10,718 nucleotides of DNA from the NCBI GenBank assembly GCA_965364735.1, contig CBDTYW010000121.1, positions 1 through 10,718 of the forward strand. Direction: 5' to 3'. Positions within the stretch are counted from its first letter, which is position 1. Every line of letters starts with the position of its first letter. This document shows, piece by piece, positions 1 through 6,690 of this stretch. Below the pieces are notes generated by a model, which was given only the letters and a program-made list of their open reading frames with translations, did not search any database and was not told the DNA's origin. Position numbers and translations under genes: made by a program. This stretch comes from CBDTYW01 sp965364735 (GTDB lineage: Bacteria > Actinomycetota > Nitriliruptoria > Nitriliruptorales > Nitriliruptoraceae).

Positions 1-761
1 TCGACAGCGCCGGCGGCTTCGTCAGCAGCGCCGGCGGCTTCCTCGGCCGCGCGACGCAGCGACGGGACGCCCTGCTCCCCGGCGATGACGCCCCCGATGC
101 CCCGCGGGTCGGCGCCCGGGTGGGTGACGGGAAGGTCGGTCTCGCCGGTGCGGTAGGTCGGCGGGTTCGTGGACAGGGCCTGGTGACGGGCGGAGTCCAT
201 GAGGAAGGAGTCGACGCCGTCGTCCGCGCCGGAGCACTGACGCTCGAACTCGCGGAACGTCGGCGGGACCTCACCGGACCAGTTCGACGGCATCGGGGTG
301 CCGTTGATGCAGCCCTCGAGCAGCTCGTCGGCCTCGTCGAAGGACAGCGGGCCGTACATCTCGTAGTTGACCTGGACCATCGGGGCGGCGTCGCAGATGC
401 CGAGGCACTCGCCGGACTCGACCTCGCAGCCGAGCTCGGCGTTGTGGTCGCCGCCGAGGCGTTCCTTGTACTTCGCGAGGATCTGCTGCGCCCCGCCGGT
501 GTTGCACGTCGGGTTGGTGCAGACGGTCAGCAGGTAGCTGCCCGGGTCGCGGCGGCGGTACATCGTGTAGAAGGAAGCGACGGAGCCGACCTCAGCCTTC
601 GTCAGACCGACCTTGTCCGCGCAGAACGCGATCCCGTCATCGGTGACCATGCCCTCCTCGGACTGCACGAGGTGCAGCAACGGGAGCAGGGCGGAGCGCG
701 CCACGGGGTAGCGCTTGACGAGCCGTTCGGCGTCGGCGTGCAGGGCGTCTGAGAGCGGCAC
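1..761 (-). CDS. nuoE: NADH-quinone oxidoreductase subunit E (NuoE), C-terminus cut by window edge
   Basis: This is the 24 kDa thioredoxin-fold subunit of the NADH-oxidising arm of complex I; it carries the [2Fe-2S] cluster N1a next to NuoF on the cytoplasmic side. Read from a GTG at 761, it gives 253 residues with no stop before the edge. The four cluster ligands are visible as Cys81-x4-Cys86 and Cys119-x3-Cys123, in the family contexts VCTNPTC and GECLGIC. The GTG start is supported by an AAAGG Shine-Dalgarno 8 bases upstream and by the N-terminal helical part (SALLPLLHLVQ) sitting at the usual distance from the first Cys. It starts 69 bases after the nuoD stop. The family core ends near residue 160. 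At least 90 further residues follow, ending in Ala/Glu/Asp heptad repeats, much longer than the roughly 166-residue E. coli protein. nuoF is expected next, off the window. Identity is certain; the true C-terminus is not visible. Confidence 0.96.
   Translation of the reverse strand, partial: MPLSDALHADAERLVKRYPVARSALLPLLHLVQSEEGMVTDDGIAFCADKVGLTKAEVGSVASFYTMYRRRDPGSYLLTVCTNPTCNTGGAQQILAKYKERLGGDHNAELGCEVESGECLGICDAAPMVQVNYEMYGPLSFDEADELLEGCINGTPMPSNWSGEVPPTFREFERQCSGADDGVDSFLMDSARHQALSTNPPTYRTGETDLPVTHPGADPRGIGGVIAGEQGVPSLRRAAEEAAGAADEAAGAV
5..41 (-). repeat. 21-nt tandem repeat in the nuoE tail
   Basis: A 16-base unit, cagcgccggcggcttc, occurs identically at 5-20 and 26-41, giving a 21-base period. 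It encodes two heptads of the type EAAGAxD in the NuoE C-terminal tail. The array lies at the window edge, so more copies may continue to the left. The composition suggests an Ala-rich, acidic helix or linker; this is inference. Confidence 0.7.
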
Positions 762-830
762 GTCACCAGCCTTTCGTGTCGGTCGAGGAGTTGTGGCAGC
801 AGGAGCAGCGGGAGGTCGTCGGCGCCGCGG

Positions 831-2174
831 TCAGCGGTCGACCCCGCCCATCACCGGGTCGATCGAGGCGATCACGACGACGACGTCGGCGACACCGCCG
901 CCAGCACCGAGGTGGTTGGACGCCTGGAGGTTCACGAACGAGGGCTCGCGGACGTGCACGCGGTACGGACGGTTCGTCCCGGAGGACGTGATCGCGTAGC
1001 CGAGCTCGCCGCGCGGCGACTCGACCGGCACGTACACCTGGCCCGCCGGGACCGTGAAGCCCTGGGTGACCAGCTTGAAGTGGTTGATGAGCGCTTCCAT
1101 CGACTCGCCCATGATCTTGCGGATGTACTCGGGGTCGTTGCCGATCCCGTCCGCGCCGAGCGAGGCCTGCGAGGGGTACGCGATCTTCTTGTCCGCGACC
1201 ATGACGTCGCCGTCCGGAAGGATGTCGAGCGCCTGACGGATGATCCGCAGGGACTGCTCCATCTCCTCGAGACGCACGAGGAAGCGCGCGTAGGAGTCGC
1301 CCTCGGTCGCCGTCGGGACCTCGAAGTCGTAGCGCTCGTAGCCGGAGTAGGGCTGCGACTTGCGCAGGTCCCAGCCGACACCGGCGGCACGCAGCAGCGG
1401 GCCGGTGACGCCGAGCTTCAGCGCGTCCTCGGCGGTGAGCATCCCGATGTCCTGCAGACGCGACATCCAGATCGGGTTGTGCTTGAGGAGGTCCGAGTAC
1501 TCCTTGAACTTCTCCGGCAGCATCTTGAGCAGGTACTCGCAGCGCTCGACGAAGTCCGGGGTGACGTCGTTCGCGAACCCGCCGGGGCGGATGTACGCGT
1601 GGTTCATCCGAAGGCCCGACTGCGACTCGAACAGGTCGAGGATGTACTCCCGCTCGCGGAAGCCGAACGTCATCATCGTCGTGGAGCCGAGCTCCATGCC
1701 GCCGGTGGCGAGCCACACGAGGTGCGACGCGATGCGGTTGAACTCCATGAAGATGACGCGCAGGACCTCGGCGCGCTCTGGCACCTGGATGCCGAGGAGC
1801 TTCTCGACGCCGAGGCAGTAGGCCGTCTCGTTGAACAGCGGCGCGAGGTAGTCCATGCGGGTGAAGAACGTGCAGCCCTGGACCCAGGTCCGGTACTCGG
1901 CGTTCTTCTCGATGCCGGTGTGCAGGTAGCCGATCACCGGGGTGACGGAGTTGACCTTCTCGCCCTCGAGCTCGAGCACGAGGCGGAGCACGCCGTGCGT
2001 CGACGGGTGCTGCGGCCCCATGTTGACGGTGATCTTCTGGTCCCCGACGGCGTCCGGCAAGGACTCCCAGTCGGCGCCTTCGAGGAAGACGTCCTCGATG
2101 TCGGTGTCGAGGTTCGCGTTGCCACCGGTGATCAACGGATCGGTCCCGGTGGCGGGCGGCATCAGATCGCTCAT
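831..2174 (-). CDS. nuoD: NADH-quinone oxidoreductase subunit D (NuoD, 49 kDa)
   Basis: NuoD is a peripheral-arm subunit of complex I that forms, with NuoB, the quinone-binding pocket. The 447 residues match the family throughout. GPQHPSTHGVLRL contains His60, and MDYL contains Tyr109. Their 49-residue spacing equals that of His38 and Tyr87 of the Thermus subunit, the residues that hold the quinone headgroup. The C-terminus keeps the family blocks around SPRGELGY, EPSFVNLQ and the final DPVMGGVDR. An acidic leader of about 48 residues precedes the core. The ATG at 2174 overlaps the nuoC stop as ATGA and has GGGAG 8 bases upstream. It is fourth in the nuoABCDE run, and nuoC and nuoD are separate genes rather than fused as in E. 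coli. The substrate quinone here is presumably menaquinone, given menF and menG nearby. Confidence 0.98.
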   Translation of the reverse strand: MSDLMPPATGTDPLITGGNANLDTDIEDVFLEGADWESLPDAVGDQKITVNMGPQHPSTHGVLRLVLELEGEKVNSVTPVIGYLHTGIEKNAEYRTWVQGCTFFTRMDYLAPLFNETAYCLGVEKLLGIQVPERAEVLRVIFMEFNRIASHLVWLATGGMELGSTTMMTFGFREREYILDLFESQSGLRMNHAYIRPGGFANDVTPDFVERCEYLLKMLPEKFKEYSDLLKHNPIWMSRLQDIGMLTAEDALKLGVTGPLLRAAGVGWDLRKSQPYSGYERYDFEVPTATEGDSYARFLVRLEEMEQSLRIIRQALDILPDGDVMVADKKIAYPSQASLGADGIGNDPEYIRKIMGESMEALINHFKLVTQGFTVPAGQVYVPVESPRGELGYAITSSGTNRPYRVHVREPSFVNLQASNHLGAGGGVADVVVVIASIDPVMGGVDR

Positions 2175-2799
2175 TCGACGATCTCCCGGAGGTCGCGCTC
2201 GTTGGGCGGCGGGATGTGCTTCGCGTTCTTGTACTCGACGTCGATCCCGCCCAGCGGGTAGTCCTTGCGCTGGGGGTGACCGAGCCAGTCGTCGGGCATC
2301 AGGATGCGCGCCAGCTCCGGATGGCCGACGAAGTCGACGCCGAACATGTCGTAGACCTCACGCTCGTGCCAGTTCGCGGTCGGGTGGATGCCCGTCACCG
2401 ACGGCAGCTTCGCGGCGTCGTCCGGCGTGCCGCACACGATGCGGAACCAGTGGTTGCGGCTCAGCGAGCGGACGATGTAGTTGACCTCGATGACGCCGAA
2501 CTCCCGCGAGATGCGGTGCACGGGCCAGCCGGAGGTGGCCGGCTGCAGCTCGATCTCGGTGTCACCGGCGGGCCAGTGGACGCCGGAGAGGTCCGCGAGC
2601 AGCTCGCAGCTGAGCGTCTCGTCATCGCGCGTGAAGCGGATGAGCCCGACGAGGTCGTTCGGGTGGACGAAGATCGTCAGCTCGTCGCCGACGATCTGCG
2701 ACGCGACGGCCGGGAAGGTTGCGAGGATGTGCGCCTCGATGCCCTCGCAGTCGAGGACCGGCGGGGCGTTGCGGACGGTGAGCACCTTGGGGTCTGCCA

Positions 2800-2800
<1 letters not shown>
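2171..2800 (-). CDS. nuoC: NADH-quinone oxidoreductase subunit C (NuoC, 30 kDa)
   Basis: NuoC is a cofactor-free structural subunit of the peripheral arm of complex I that braces NuoD. The protein has 209 residues. The family signature lies at about residues 144-184: HEREVYDMFGV, a GHPELARILMPDDW block, then HPQRKDYPLGG. The N-terminal alpha/beta region (residues 20-120), including the VNYIVRSLSRNHWFRI strand, is typical of the 30 kDa family. The ATG at 2798-2800 overlaps the nuoB stop by one base (TGATG), with a weak AGG 7 bases upstream, so translation is probably coupled. Its stop overlaps the nuoD start by four bases. Nothing looks truncated or frameshifted. Confidence 0.97.
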
Positions 2801-3272
<472 letters not shown>

Positions 3273-3282
<10 letters not shown>

Positions 3283-3632
3283 TCGAGACCTCCGTTGCCG
3301 AGCTCGTAGACGTAGGCGATGCCGAGGACGCCGAGGAAGATCGCCATCTGCGCGATGCCGAACCATCCGAGGCCGCGGTACACGACCGCCCACGGGTAGA
3401 GGAAGACGGTCTCGACGTCGAAGATGAGGAACATCATCGCGACGAGGTAGAACTTGACCGGGAAGCGGGTGCCGCTGATCTGGGCGAGGGGCTCGTTGCC
3501 GCACTCGTAGGCGGACAGCTTCGTCGGGTTCGGGCTCTTCGGTCCGAGCATCTGCCCGGCGGCGAGCGCGAAGCCGGCGAACCCGACCGCGAGGATCAGG
3601 AGCACCAGGATCGGGGTGTAGTCGGCCAGCAC
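3273..3632 (-). CDS. nuoA: NADH-quinone oxidoreductase subunit A (NuoA)
   Basis: NuoA is a small membrane subunit at the junction of the peripheral and membrane arms of complex I; its first loop lines the quinone entry region. The 119 residues show three hydrophobic segments at about 7-28, 60-83 and 92-110. The conserved loop YECGNEP is at 42-48, and FDVETVFLYPWA with its membrane-embedded acidic residues is at 71-82. The protein ends in LEWD. The start is a GTG at 3632 with GAGGAG about 9 bases upstream. I found no other in-frame start within about 60 bases upstream. It is the first nuo gene and lies 85 bases downstream of the geranylgeranyl reductase gene, with no convincing terminator between them, so co-transcription is likely but not proven. 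Confidence 0.96.
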
Positions 3633-3717
3633 GGCGACGATCTCCTCGGTGGACGCTTGGGGTCGGTGTGCGCTGTCGGTCGTGCGCGAGTCGGTCTTGC
3701 TGGGCTGTCCGGCGCGG

Positions 3718-4986
3718 TCAGGCGGTCGGGGCGAGCCTCGTGAGCGTGTTGATGATGCGGTCGTTCAGGTCGGAGGGAACCTCATCCGTGAGGTGAGCCA
3801 TCAACTTGAGGACGAGACGCATCAGCGACTCGATCGGCATGCCGTACGTGGTGCACAGGTGCATGATCGTGGGGTTGCCCACCAGCTCCGCGAAGACCTT
3901 GCCGAGCGTGTAGTAGCCGCCCCATCGGGCACGCAGTTCCAGATCGTATGCGTCGAGCGTCGATGTGCGTCGTGTCACGAACGCCCGATCGACGACCTCG
4001 GCCGCGAGGCGGGCTGCCTCCATCGCGTAGGAGATGCCTTCACCGTTGAACGGGTTGACCATCCCGGCGGAGTCACCGACCAGCAGCAGACCCTTGTGGT
4101 GGATGGGCGTGCGGTTGAACCCCATCGGGATCGGACCGGAACCGAACGTGCCGATCTGGTTCTCCTCGGAGGTCCCCCACTCGGGCGCGAGCCCTCTGGC
4201 CCACGACTCCAGCATCTTGCGGTAGTTCGTCCCGCGGAAGCCCTTGGAGGTGGACAGCAGGCCCAGCCCGACGTTGATCGTCCCGTCGTCGAGCGGGAAG
4301 ATCCAGCCGTAGCCGCTGAGCAGGTCGCCGGCGTCGTCGCGCAGGTCGAGGAACGAGGAGATGTAGTCATCGTCGGCGCGAGGCGAGCGCCAGTAGCCGC
4401 GGGCCGCGACGGCCATCGGCCGGTCCTCGCGGCGGTGCAGACCGACGAGCTGTCCCATCTTGCTGCTGGGGCCATCGGCAGCGATGACGATCGGGGCGTG
4501 GATCTCGCCCTCTTCCTCGGTCTGGAGGTTCTTCCACGAGACCCCGGCGACGCGCCCCTCGGAGCCGTCCTTCCAGACGGGCCCGGTGGCGATGGTGGCC
4601 TCGCGGAGCTCCGCACCCTGGGCCTGCGCATGCCGCACGAGCGTCTCGTCGAAGATCATGCGCGTGCAGGTCATGCCGTAGTTCGGCCAGTCCTTCAGGT
4701 TCGGCCAGTCGAGCTCCATGACGGTCTCGCCGCCGTGGATCCGCAGGCCCCGCTGGACGGCCCAGCCGTCGACGTTGCCCTCGGCCTCTTCCTTGAGCCC
4801 GAGCAGGCGAACCTCTTCGACGACGCGGGGCGTGAGCCCGTCGCCGCAGACCTTGTCGCGCGGGAACGTGTCCTTGTCGAGCAGGACCACGTCGTGGCCC
4901 GCCATCGCGAGGTAGGCGGCCGCGGTCGCTCCACCGGGTCCGGCACCGACGACGACGACGTCGGCCGTGCTGACACGACGTGACAT
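3718..4986 (-). CDS. FAD-dependent geranylgeranyl reductase family protein (menaquinone-tail reductase candidate, MenJ-like)
   Basis: The family saturates double bonds in isoprenoid chains (archaeal lipids, chlorophyll phytyl chains, mycobacterial menaquinone by MenJ). Visible parts of the 422-residue protein are the FAD dinucleotide-binding motif VVVGAGPGG (11-19) with LLDKD at the end of strand 2, the family signature KVCGDGLTPR (45-54), the second FAD region VIAADGPSSKMG (167-178), and the C-terminal flavin motif VGDSAGMVNPFNGEGISYAME (303-323, given only as landmarks). No transmembrane segment is evident. I chose ATG 4986, with GAGGA 7 bases upstream. A TTG at 5022 would add 12 residues but abuts the palindrome at 5025-5044 and has no ribosome site. 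Its position between menG and nuoA favours menaquinone as substrate. Membrane-lipid or other isoprenoid reduction remains possible, so I leave the symbol blank. Confidence 0.88.
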   Translation of the reverse strand: MSRRVSTADVVVVGAGPGGATAAAYLAMAGHDVVLLDKDTFPRDKVCGDGLTPRVVEEVRLLGLKEEAEGNVDGWAVQRGLRIHGGETVMELDWPNLKDWPNYGMTCTRMIFDETLVRHAQAQGAELREATIATGPVWKDGSEGRVAGVSWKNLQTEEEGEIHAPIVIAADGPSSKMGQLVGLHRREDRPMAVAARGYWRSPRADDDYISSFLDLRDDAGDLLSGYGWIFPLDDGTINVGLGLLSTSKGFRGTNYRKMLESWARGLAPEWGTSEENQIGTFGSGPIPMGFNRTPIHHKGLLLVGDSAGMVNPFNGEGISYAMEAARLAAEVVDRAFVTRRTSTLDAYDLELRARWGGYYTLGKVFAELVGNPTIMHLCTTYGMPIESLMRLVLKLMAHLTDEVPSDLNDRIINTLTRLAPTA

Positions 4987-5024
4987 GCAGCAGTCCTCGT
5001 GGTCGGCGGGCACCTGGCTCAACG

Positions 5025-5044
5025 CTTGTGAAGACGTTCACAAG
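5025..5044. promoter_or_regulatory. Probable Rex (redox-sensing repressor) operator
   Basis: This is a perfect 20-bp palindrome, CTTGTGAA-GACG-TTCACAAG, with 8-bp arms and a 4-base spacer. The core TTGTGAA-n4-TTCACAA matches the known operator pattern of Rex, which releases DNA when NADH/NAD+ rises and controls respiratory genes, including cyd and nuo operons in Streptomyces. It lies 38 bases upstream of the ATG of the geranylgeranyl reductase gene, at the head of the reductase-nuo gene run and pointing away from the genes ending at 5096. A twofold-symmetric site suits a dimeric repressor. The match is seen directly; binding by Rex is inference, and no rex gene is in the window. Confidence 0.82.
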
Positions 5045-5052
5045 AACGCCTG

Positions 5053-5081
5053 AGCGTACCCGCCGCTTTCCCTGCGCCGAA
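5053..5081 (-). promoter_or_regulatory. Weak promoter candidate for the reductase-nuo run
   Basis: On the minus strand, TTCGGC (5076-5081) and TACGCT (5053-5058) are separated by 17 bases. The -10 element fits the TAnnnT pattern of the housekeeping sigma factor, but the -35 element is poor. If used, transcription would begin near 5046, placing the Rex-type palindrome at about +3 to +22, a reasonable position for repression. The -35 element falls in the loop of the hairpin at 5062-5094. This is a guess from spacing and position only. Confidence 0.25.
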
Positions 5082-5094
5082 GCCCGCAGGCGGC
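5062..5094 (-). terminator. Hairpin after the spermidine-synthase-like gene (possible weak terminator)
   Basis: Read on the minus strand, CCTGCG (5085-5090) pairs with CGCAGG (5071-5076) around an 8-base loop. After a four-base bulge, GCCG (5091-5094) pairs with CGGC (5062-5065). The hairpin begins two bases after the stop codon at 5096-5098. There is no U-run after it, so it would be a non-canonical terminator, as is common in high-GC actinobacteria, or merely a stabilising 3' structure. It separates the menG pair from the reductase-nuo run. Confidence 0.4.
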
Positions 5095-5095
5095 G

Positions 5096-5809
5096 TCACG
5101 TCGCGACGTAGACCGTGTTCGACGAGGTGCCGCCGGTGAAGGCGTTGGGGAAGTCGACGACGTGGGCGTCGGCGGTGTCGAACGCCCCGCGCAGGATCAC
5201 CATGAAGTCCTCGTCGGGCGGGTCGTCGGACCAGAGCGCGAAGACGCCGCCGTCGACGAGGTGAGACCGCAGGGCCACCAGGCCCTCGGGTGTGTAGAAC
5301 GGGGCGTGGGACGGGTGCAGGAGGTGGCGGGGCGTGTGGTCGACGTCGAGCAGGATCGCGTCGAAGCGGCGCTCCGGGTCCTCGGGGTCGTAGCCCGTCG
5401 TGCCGGTCGCGGCGAAGAAGTCGGCGTGGTGCAGGGTCGTGCGAGGGTCCGCGGCCATGCCGGCGACGTCGGGCAGCAGGTCATCGTTGTGCCAGCCGAT
5501 GACCGTCTCCACGGCCTCGACGACGACCATCGACGCGACACGCGGATCACGGAGCGCCGCCTGAGCGGTGTAGCCAAGGCCCAGTCCGCCCACGACGATG
5601 TGCAGGTCGGTCTGGTCCGCGGGGACCGCCGCCAGGCCGAGGTCCGCCAGCGCGACCTCACCGGCGATGAACAGGCTCGACATGAGGAACTCGTCGCCGA
5701 GCTTCACCTCGTAGACGTCGCCGCCCGTCCGGGGCTCGAGACGTCGGCGCAGGGTGACGATCCCGGCAGGGGTCTCGTGGCGGGACAGCTCGGCGAAGAA
5801 CCGGCTCAT
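5096..5809 (-). CDS. Spermidine-synthase-like class I Rossmann-fold protein
   Basis: This 237-residue protein resembles the polyamine aminopropyltransferase/spermidine synthase superfamily. It has an N-terminal beta-rich part (DVYEVKLGDEFLMSS), a nucleotide motif VVGGLGLGYTAQAAL (72-85), an acidic strand-2 end VVVVEAVE with Glu98, and a post-motif LLDVDHTPRHLLHPSHAPFYTPEGL (landmarks around residues 153-177). True spermidine synthases usually have D-(S/C)-(S/T)-D-P at the catalytic aspartate; here it reads D-V-D-H-T-P, so the substrate is uncertain. It could be a methyltransferase or a non-enzymatic relative. ATG 5809 overlaps the menG stop as ATGA with no clear ribosome site, suggesting translational coupling to menG. 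A longer open frame upstream is only shadow of menG. I am confident of the fold and not of the reaction. Confidence 0.8.
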   Translation of the reverse strand: MSRFFAELSRHETPAGIVTLRRRLEPRTGGDVYEVKLGDEFLMSSLFIAGEVALADLGLAAVPADQTDLHIVVGGLGLGYTAQAALRDPRVASMVVVEAVETVIGWHNDDLLPDVAGMAADPRTTLHHADFFAATGTTGYDPEDPERRFDAILLDVDHTPRHLLHPSHAPFYTPEGLVALRSHLVDGGVFALWSDDPPDEDFMVILRGAFDTADAHVVDFPNAFTGGTSSNTVYVAT

Positions 5810-6528
5810 GCGGGCACGAAGCCGCGGTGGATCGCGACGATCCCCCCGGTGGCGTTGCGCACCTTCACGTTCTCCATGCCCGCCGACTCCATCCAGTCCG
5901 CGACCTCGCGACGGTTCGGCCACTCCCGGATCGACTCCGCGAGGTAGACGTAGGCCTCGGGGCTTGAGGTGACGGCCTTCGCGATCTCCGGCAGCGCCTT
6001 CATCAGGTAGCCGAGGTAGACGGTCCGGAACGGCTTCCACAGCGGTGCCGCGAACTCGAGGACGACGACGCGGCCACCGGGGCGCAGGACGCGGACGAAC
6101 TCGCGCAGGGCCTTCTCCGGGTCTGGGATGTTGCGCAGCCCGAAGGAGATGGTCACGGCGTCGAAGGAGCCGTCGGCGAAGGGCAGCTCCTGGGCGTCGC
6201 CCTGGACGAACTCGACCGACGGGTAGTCGTGCTTCTGGCCCGCCGCGAGCATCTCGTGGCTCAGGTCGAACGCGACGACGTGCCTCGCGCCCTGACGGAC
6301 CAGCTCGATCGAGCTGACGCCTGTGCCGGCTGCCACGTCGAGCACCTCGGCGCCGGCCGGCTGTGCGGCTGCCGACGCGATCCGCCTCCAGTGAGCGTCC
6401 TGACCTGCCGAAAGGATGGTGTTCGCGATGTCGTAGCGGGGAGCCACCCGGTCGAACATCGCCTGAACCGCGTGCTCCTCCTTGCCGTCACGCCCCCGAG
6501 CGGGGAGTTGATGGACATCGGTGCTCAC
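5806..6528 (-). CDS. menG: Demethylmenaquinone methyltransferase (MenG/UbiE family)
   Basis: The enzyme transfers a methyl group from S-adenosylmethionine to the naphthoquinone ring of demethylmenaquinone, the last step of menaquinone synthesis. In 240 residues it shows the UbiE N-terminal block MFDRVAPRYDIAN (24-36) with the following AHWRR, SAM motif I VLDVAAGTG (62-70), GDAQELPFADGSFDAVT (110-126), the family hallmark FGLRNIPD (129-136), and RVLRPGGRVVVLEF (146-159). The start is a GTG at 6528 with GGAG 7 bases upstream. The open frame continues far upstream, but that part is antisense to the acidic gene and has no family sequence. It is translationally coupled to the spermidine-synthase-like gene. 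With menF in the same window and no ubiquinone genes, I call MenG rather than UbiE. Confidence 0.93.
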   Translation of the reverse strand: MSTDVHQLPARGRDGKEEHAVQAMFDRVAPRYDIANTILSAGQDAHWRRIASAAAQPAGAEVLDVAAGTGVSSIELVRQGARHVVAFDLSHEMLAAGQKHDYPSVEFVQGDAQELPFADGSFDAVTISFGLRNIPDPEKALREFVRVLRPGGRVVVLEFAAPLWKPFRTVYLGYLMKALPEIAKAVTSSPEAYVYLAESIREWPNRREVADWMESAGMENVKVRNATGGIVAIHRGFVPA

Positions 6529-6690
6529 GATCAGGCTCCAGCGGACGACAGATGAAGAGAGTCCCTCACGACCCTCAGGTCGCGAGGTGGTGTTGCAGGT
6601 TCGAGACATGACGCCCGACGGGCTGACCGTACCGACGTCTGCCTCCCGCTCCCGCAGCACGCTCCATCGACCACGACGCCGGCCGGCGCC
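6529..6690. other. Divergent intergenic region between menG and the acidic-protein gene
   Basis: These 162 bases separate menG (leftward) from the acidic-protein gene (rightward) and must hold the promoters of both. I see the menG ribosome site next to 6528, an imperfect palindrome at 6564-6587, and a possible 28-codon ORF at 6608-6694 on the plus strand. I found no convincing -35/-10 pair for either direction and no RNA gene. Confidence 0.6.
6564..6587. promoter_or_regulatory. Imperfect 24-bp palindrome in the divergent promoter region
   Basis: Arms CCTCaCGACC and GGTCGcGAGG flank a four-base centre (ctca); nine of ten arm positions pair. It lies 36 bases upstream of the menG start and about 100 bases before the acidic-protein gene. 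It could be an operator for both promoters or a hairpin in either leader transcript. I do not recognise it as a known regulator's site. The MerR-like protein encoded at 8863 is one candidate binder, on proximity alone. Confidence 0.4.

Noticed and set aside
912..2261. A 449-codon plus-strand open frame opposite nuoD
   Set aside because: It is antisense to a fully conserved nuoD and nuoC end, is Arg/Val/Asp/Leu rich as expected of high-GC shadows, and has no recognisable family motif.
3283..3504. An N-terminal extension of nuoB upstream of 3282
   Set aside because: It lies within nuoA and reads Arg/Pro-rich. ATG 3282 has GGAGG 6 bases upstream and gives the normal NuoB N-terminus.
3649..4983. 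A 444-codon plus-strand open frame opposite the geranylgeranyl reductase gene
   Set aside because: The minus-strand product carries all FAD and family motifs; the plus-strand product is compositionally a shadow, with no domain.
4987..5022. A TTG start for the reductase at 5022
   Set aside because: It would sit two bases from the Rex-type palindrome with no ribosome site, whereas ATG 4986 has GAGGA at good spacing and places the FAD motif near the N-terminus.
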